DNA from: Erysipelotrichaceae bacterium
GTDB taxonomy: Bacteria > Bacillota_I > Bacilli_A > Erysipelotrichales > Erysipelotrichaceae
Length of the DNA stretch: 64,000 nt
Assembly (NCBI GenBank): GCA_017550145.1
Contig: JAFZQG010000004.1
Coordinates: 310,001 to 374,000 of the forward strand
Direction: 5' to 3'
The position numbers and the translations under genes are program-made. Shown here one piece after another: positions 60,582 to 64,000 of this stretch (within the stretch, counting starts at the first letter, position 1; every line of letters starts with the position of its first letter). The notes beneath the pieces are model-generated. The model ran no database searches, was not told where the DNA came from, and saw only the letters and a list, made by a program, of their open reading frames with translations.

Positions 60582-61496
60582 ATGTTGAAAGAAAAACTTG
60601 AAAAGATTGATCTGAATAGCTGGAAGAAACCTGAATTAAGCGAGGATCTGCCTCATGGAGATATGCCGGGAGATAAGATCAAGATCGATGAGTCTCATGA
60701 AGCCAAGGCGGAAAAGATCTTTCCGGCTCTGATCGAAAAGATGAAAGGATTCGATAAGGACAAACTGGTCGTTACGGTTTTCGGCGGATCAGGTGTAGGC
60801 AAGAGTGAGATCGCTTCTTTGCTGGCTTATTATCTGATCGATCAGGGAATCAATGCCTATGTGCTTTCGGGTGATAACTATCCTTTCAGGATTCCGATGT
60901 ATAACGATGCGGAAAGGTTCTCGATATTCCGTAGTGAGGGTTTAAAGGGTTTGCTAAAGAGCGGTGAATACAGTGCTGATGTCCAGAAAAAACTGGATGA
61001 ATTATGGAAAGATGAGATCGATCCGGATCCAAAGATGGTAAATGAGTATCCATGGTTAGCTTCTTACCAGAAGGCTGGCAGAAGAGCTTTAAAAGAATAT
61101 CTGGGAACAGATAAGGAACAGGACTATGTACAGGTCAATCAGATCCTGAATGCTTTTAAAGCAGGTGAGGATAAGATCTATCTCAAGCGCATGGGCAGAA
61201 GTGAAGAAGCCCGCTGGTATGATGAAGTTGATTTCTCTGAGACCGATGTTTTGATCATTGAATGGACCCATGGCGGCAATAAAAATATCGAAGGTATCGA
61301 TATTCCGATCTTATTGAATTCAACACCAGAAGAAACAAGGGAACATCGCCGTTTAAGAGCACGTGACGGCAAGACCGATTCCGCCTTCACGACGATGGTA
61401 CTGGAGATCGAACAGGAAGAACTGGATGACCGGGCTTCCAGTGCGGCAATAATCATATCTAAAGCGGGAGAATTTCTTGATCCCGCAGACTTTTAA
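60582..61496 (+). CDS. P-loop kinase of unknown substrate
   Basis: 304 residues. The Walker A VFGGSGVGKSEIASLLA near 66-82 is followed by AYVLSGDNYPFRIPMYNDAE, as in kinases of the uridine/pantothenate or APS-kinase type. LIIEWTHGGNKNIEGIDIPI near 223 may be Walker B, and TREHRRLRARDGKTDSAF near 253 the lid. I cannot name the substrate; its place before a GH13_18 phosphorylase suggests a sugar or hydroxy-acid product. Three bases follow the SGNH gene stop. Confidence 0.75.
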   Translation: MLKEKLEKIDLNSWKKPELSEDLPHGDMPGDKIKIDESHEAKAEKIFPALIEKMKGFDKDKLVVTVFGGSGVGKSEIASLLAYYLIDQGINAYVLSGDNYPFRIPMYNDAERFSIFRSEGLKGLLKSGEYSADVQKKLDELWKDEIDPDPKMVNEYPWLASYQKAGRRALKEYLGTDKEQDYVQVNQILNAFKAGEDKIYLKRMGRSEEARWYDEVDFSETDVLIIEWTHGGNKNIEGIDIPILLNSTPEETREHRRLRARDGKTDSAFTTMVLEIEQEELDDRASSAAIIISKAGEFLDPADF

Positions 61497-61505
61497 GGAG
61501 CAAGT

Positions 61506-63176
61506 ATGGAACAGAAAAAGATGAGTATCGGAACCCTGCTTAATGCCTATCCCGACAGCATCGGAGGTAAACTTGCGGATATCGTTTCCTTACTGAAAAT
61601 GGAAGAATTCAAAGATACGTTTCAGTCTTTCTATATCTTGCCGAGCGTGTTCAATACAGATCTCGACAGAGGCTTTTCTCTGATCAATTATGACTTAAGC
61701 GAAACCTATGCGGATCAGAAGGATATCGATGATCTTCATGAGCTTAATATCGATTTACTGATGGATTTCATCTTGAATCATATTTCTGTCTTATCACCGC
61801 AGTTCCAGGACATCATCCGTAACGGCGATGAATCCAGATACCGCGATTTCTTTATTGACTGGAATAAATTCTGGGAAGGCTGTGGTGAGATGAGTGAGGA
61901 AGGTTATATCGTTCCTGATCAGAAATATATTAAAGATATGTTTTTCCGTAAGGCAGGTTTACCGATCCTGATGGTCAGGTTTCCTGATGGCAGAGATGTG
62001 CCATACTGGAATACTTTCTATCAGGAGGTAATCTATAACGAAGTCAATCCTTTGGATCTTGTTAAGCAGCTGAATATGCAGTACTCCACAGCTGTAACGG
62101 TTTCTGAAACAGTCAACGAAGCCTTAAGAAATAAAACTGCTCTAAATGATATTGATTTAGGCAGATGGAACAACTATAAGGATCAGATACTGGATTATCT
62201 CAATGCGAACAGATCATATCTGGGTCAGATGGACCTCAATATCAGATCACCTTTAGTTTGGGATTATTACCGTGAGACTCTGAAGAGACTTTCCGATTAC
62301 GGTGTGGCAATCGTCAGACTTGATGCGTTTGCCTATGCGCCGAAAGCAGTCGGTGAGAGAAACTTCCTCAACGATCCGGGAACCTGGGATCTCTTGCAGA
62401 AGATCGATGATATAGCAAGCGAATATGGTTTAACCTTATTGCCGGAGATCCATGCGAGCTACGAGGAAAAGATCTATAAGCTCTTATCTGAAAAGGGTTA
62501 TATGGTTTATGATTTCTTCCTGCCTGGTTTACTAATCGATGCGTTTGTCAGAAAGAACGGTTTCTATCTGAAGAAATGGGTCGATGAAATAACCGAGAAT
62601 AAGATCAGGACCGTAAACATGTTGGGTTGTCATGATGGCATACCTTTACTCGATCTGAAAGGCTTACTGCCGGAAGAGGATATTCAGAAGCTGATCGATA
62701 CAGTCGTGGGCAGAGGCGGTTACGTGAAGGATCTTCATGGCGCCAAGAACGTCTACTATCAGGTCAATGCGACTTATTACAGTGCTCTGGGTGAGAGCGA
62801 TGCGAGAATGCTGATGGCCAGAGCCATTCAGTTATTCATGCCTGGCAAACCGCAGATCTGGTATCTGGATCTCTTTGCCGGGAAGAATGATTACGAGGCC
62901 ATGAGAAAGGCCGGTGTGGGCGGTCATAAGGAAATCAACCGCAGTAATCTTTCGCTGGAAAAAGCTAAGGAATTACTGAAAGAAGATGTTGTAAGTAAAC
63001 AGCTGGAATTACTCAGATTCCGTAATACCTGTCCGGTCTTCAGCGAAGATGCGGATATCAGTATCGACTGTGATGAAGCCCGGATGAATATTACTTGGGA
63101 AAACGTCAGAGGAAGAGTAAGTCTGGATGTTGATTTCGAAAAAGAAACATACAAGATCAGTGAGGATTATAAGTAA
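61506..63176 (+). CDS. GH13 glycoside phosphorylase (sucrose-phosphorylase-like, GH13_18)
   Basis: 556 residues. The barrel catalytic residues are D in VRLDAFAYAPKAVG near 274, E in LLPEIHASYEEK near 319 and D in NMLGCHDGIPLLD near 378; MDFILNHIS near 80 is GH13 region I. GH13_18 enzymes phosphorolyse sucrose, glucosylglycerol or glucosylglycerate to glucose-1-phosphate. AGGAGC stands before the ATG. Specificity not decidable from sequence alone. Confidence 0.85.
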   Translation: MEQKKMSIGTLLNAYPDSIGGKLADIVSLLKMEEFKDTFQSFYILPSVFNTDLDRGFSLINYDLSETYADQKDIDDLHELNIDLLMDFILNHISVLSPQFQDIIRNGDESRYRDFFIDWNKFWEGCGEMSEEGYIVPDQKYIKDMFFRKAGLPILMVRFPDGRDVPYWNTFYQEVIYNEVNPLDLVKQLNMQYSTAVTVSETVNEALRNKTALNDIDLGRWNNYKDQILDYLNANRSYLGQMDLNIRSPLVWDYYRETLKRLSDYGVAIVRLDAFAYAPKAVGERNFLNDPGTWDLLQKIDDIASEYGLTLLPEIHASYEEKIYKLLSEKGYMVYDFFLPGLLIDAFVRKNGFYLKKWVDEITENKIRTVNMLGCHDGIPLLDLKGLLPEEDIQKLIDTVVGRGGYVKDLHGAKNVYYQVNATYYSALGESDARMLMARAIQLFMPGKPQIWYLDLFAGKNDYEAMRKAGVGGHKEINRSNLSLEKAKELLKEDVVSKQLELLRFRNTCPVFSEDADISIDCDEARMNITWENVRGRVSLDVDFEKETYKISEDYK

Positions 63177-63184
63177 GGAGAAAT

Positions 63185-64000
63185 ATGGCATTTAAACAGA
63201 TCAGAAAAATGATCACTGTGGAAAACGGTGATATCTATTATGAATTCGCTGATAACGGTTATCAGATCCTTTATACACAACCCGCAAACGAAGTTCAGTC
63301 AAATCTGATCAACTACGGTTTTACAGGTCCGACCTTATTGTGTTTTCCGGATAAGAAAACCGATTTTGTGGGTTTTGAAAAACTGATAAAAGACAGCGGC
63401 TTAAAGCAGATTGCGAAGGAAAACGGTGTCGGTATCATACTGGTCAATCCGAAAGGAGAAGACTGGAAGAAAGAGGAAGCGGGCGCTTATGAAGCCGTAT
63501 GCAATAACCTGGGTATTGCCCAGATGAATTTCCGTGACGGATTAGCCATCATGAAGAATGATGCTTTACCTGATGAGGTCTCCTACAACATCTTAGGTTC
63601 CTGTGTCAGAATGTATGCCTACGGTTTCGGCAGCGGAGCTGACTATATTGCCAGATACTATCTTAAGAAGGTGAACGGCAACATCCAGATGGGTGATCTG
63701 GGTATGGCTGATCAGACGATGGTCACGGCTACTTTAAAAGATCTTTCGATTATGCCGGAACCGGAAAAGAATGATATCCATGTCGTATCAATAGGAAGCA
63801 GCGAACAGGCCAATGCGATCTTACGCGGTAACTGCGGTGATGTCCTGGTACAGGATGATATGGATCTGGTTAAGCAGTTCAGAGACTATACAGGCAATTT
63901 CCGTCGCTGGGTAGGCAGGATCATGAAAGCTTATAACTACGAAGCCGAAGGTATTATTGCGAAAGCCGAATCGGTAATGATTCCGATTGGCGATGATAAT
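63185..64000 (+). CDS. Hydrolase-like protein, 3' end cut by window
   Basis: 272 codons remain open to the window end. AAGGAGAAAT precedes ATG 63185. The region LGSCVRMYAYGFGSGADYIARYYL near 140-163 is compatible with a nucleophile elbow (GFGSGAD) of an esterase of the alpha/beta type. I am not certain of the family. Last visible gene of the carbohydrate operon. Confidence 0.55.
   Translation, partial: MAFKQIRKMITVENGDIYYEFADNGYQILYTQPANEVQSNLINYGFTGPTLLCFPDKKTDFVGFEKLIKDSGLKQIAKENGVGIILVNPKGEDWKKEEAGAYEAVCNNLGIAQMNFRDGLAIMKNDALPDEVSYNILGSCVRMYAYGFGSGADYIARYYLKKVNGNIQMGDLGMADQTMVTATLKDLSIMPEPEKNDIHVVSIGSSEQANAILRGNCGDVLVQDDMDLVKQFRDYTGNFRRWVGRIMKAYNYEAEGIIAKAESVMIPIGDDN

Overview
The window is a chromosomal segment of a low-to-mid GC Gram-positive bacterium, most likely a Bacillota member near the Erysipelotrichia. 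This rests on AGGAGG-type ribosome sites, SigA-like promoters, a CIRCE heat-shock operator, a YkuD-type cell-wall transpeptidase, a lipoprotein-anchored oligopeptide ABC system and a DinB/UvrX-type polymerase with a YolD partner. The species assignment is inference. Genes run on both strands in short operons, and many single genes have a -10 box 5-11 bases before the ATG and no ribosome site, which suggests leaderless messages.

Layout. 1-14.7 kb: end of an HD-GYP protein, a small double-glycine-leader protein, trmD, MATE, an alpha/beta hydrolase, a four-gene metabolic cluster on the minus strand (NudC, PfkB kinase, PHP, aldo/keto reductase), an MFS carrier with an SH3-like remnant behind it, YdcF, a small membrane protein, CDF/ROK and a Cache-HAMP-GGDEF cyclase. 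14.7-19.85 kb: tRNA-Ser(CGA), a decayed tyrosine recombinase directly behind it, then an accessory block: a PD-(D/E)XK nuclease, an XRE-MntA/HepT toxin-antitoxin pair with a coupled third gene, and a TIR-TM-LRR protein with a coupled small gene. 19.9-23.5 kb: a nucleoside salvage operon (MFS, uridine phosphorylase, TenA-like, nucleoside hydrolase). 23.5-31.7 kb: a possibly frameshifted double-glycine-leader gene, Hsp20 under CIRCE, an MBL hydrolase, the Memo-AMMECR1/radical-SAM pair, an orphan DinJ antitoxin, a second GGDEF protein and an amidohydrolase. 31.8-37.5 kb: an opp operon whose lipoprotein is circularly permuted (C-terminal half placed before the N-terminal half). 37.5-48.4 kb: DUF3810 protease-like protein, GNAT, DUF349, Y-family polymerase/YolD, Rho, a UshA-like nucleotidase, a tyrosine phosphatase and a membrane pyrophosphatase. 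48.6-49.3 kb: two tandem type I toxin-antitoxin modules built like Fst/par (convergent RNAs, shared terminator, flanking direct repeats), each with its own private repeat. 49.4-56 kb: patatin, L,D-transpeptidase, PHP phosphatase, HAD phosphatase, esterase, and an MsmK-type ATPase with a structured leader. 56.2-64 kb: a carbohydrate operon (hydrolase, sialate O-acetylesterase, Nif3-like, SGNH esterase, P-loop kinase, GH13_18-like phosphorylase, and a last gene cut by the window edge).

The strongest unusual signals are the circularly permuted peptide-binding lipoprotein (31.8-33.4 kb), the paired par-like type I modules (48.6-49.3 kb), and the tRNA-Ser-linked accessory block with the TIR-TM-LRR protein and the three-gene MntA/HepT operon. 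All calls were made by reading the sequence; no database search was run.
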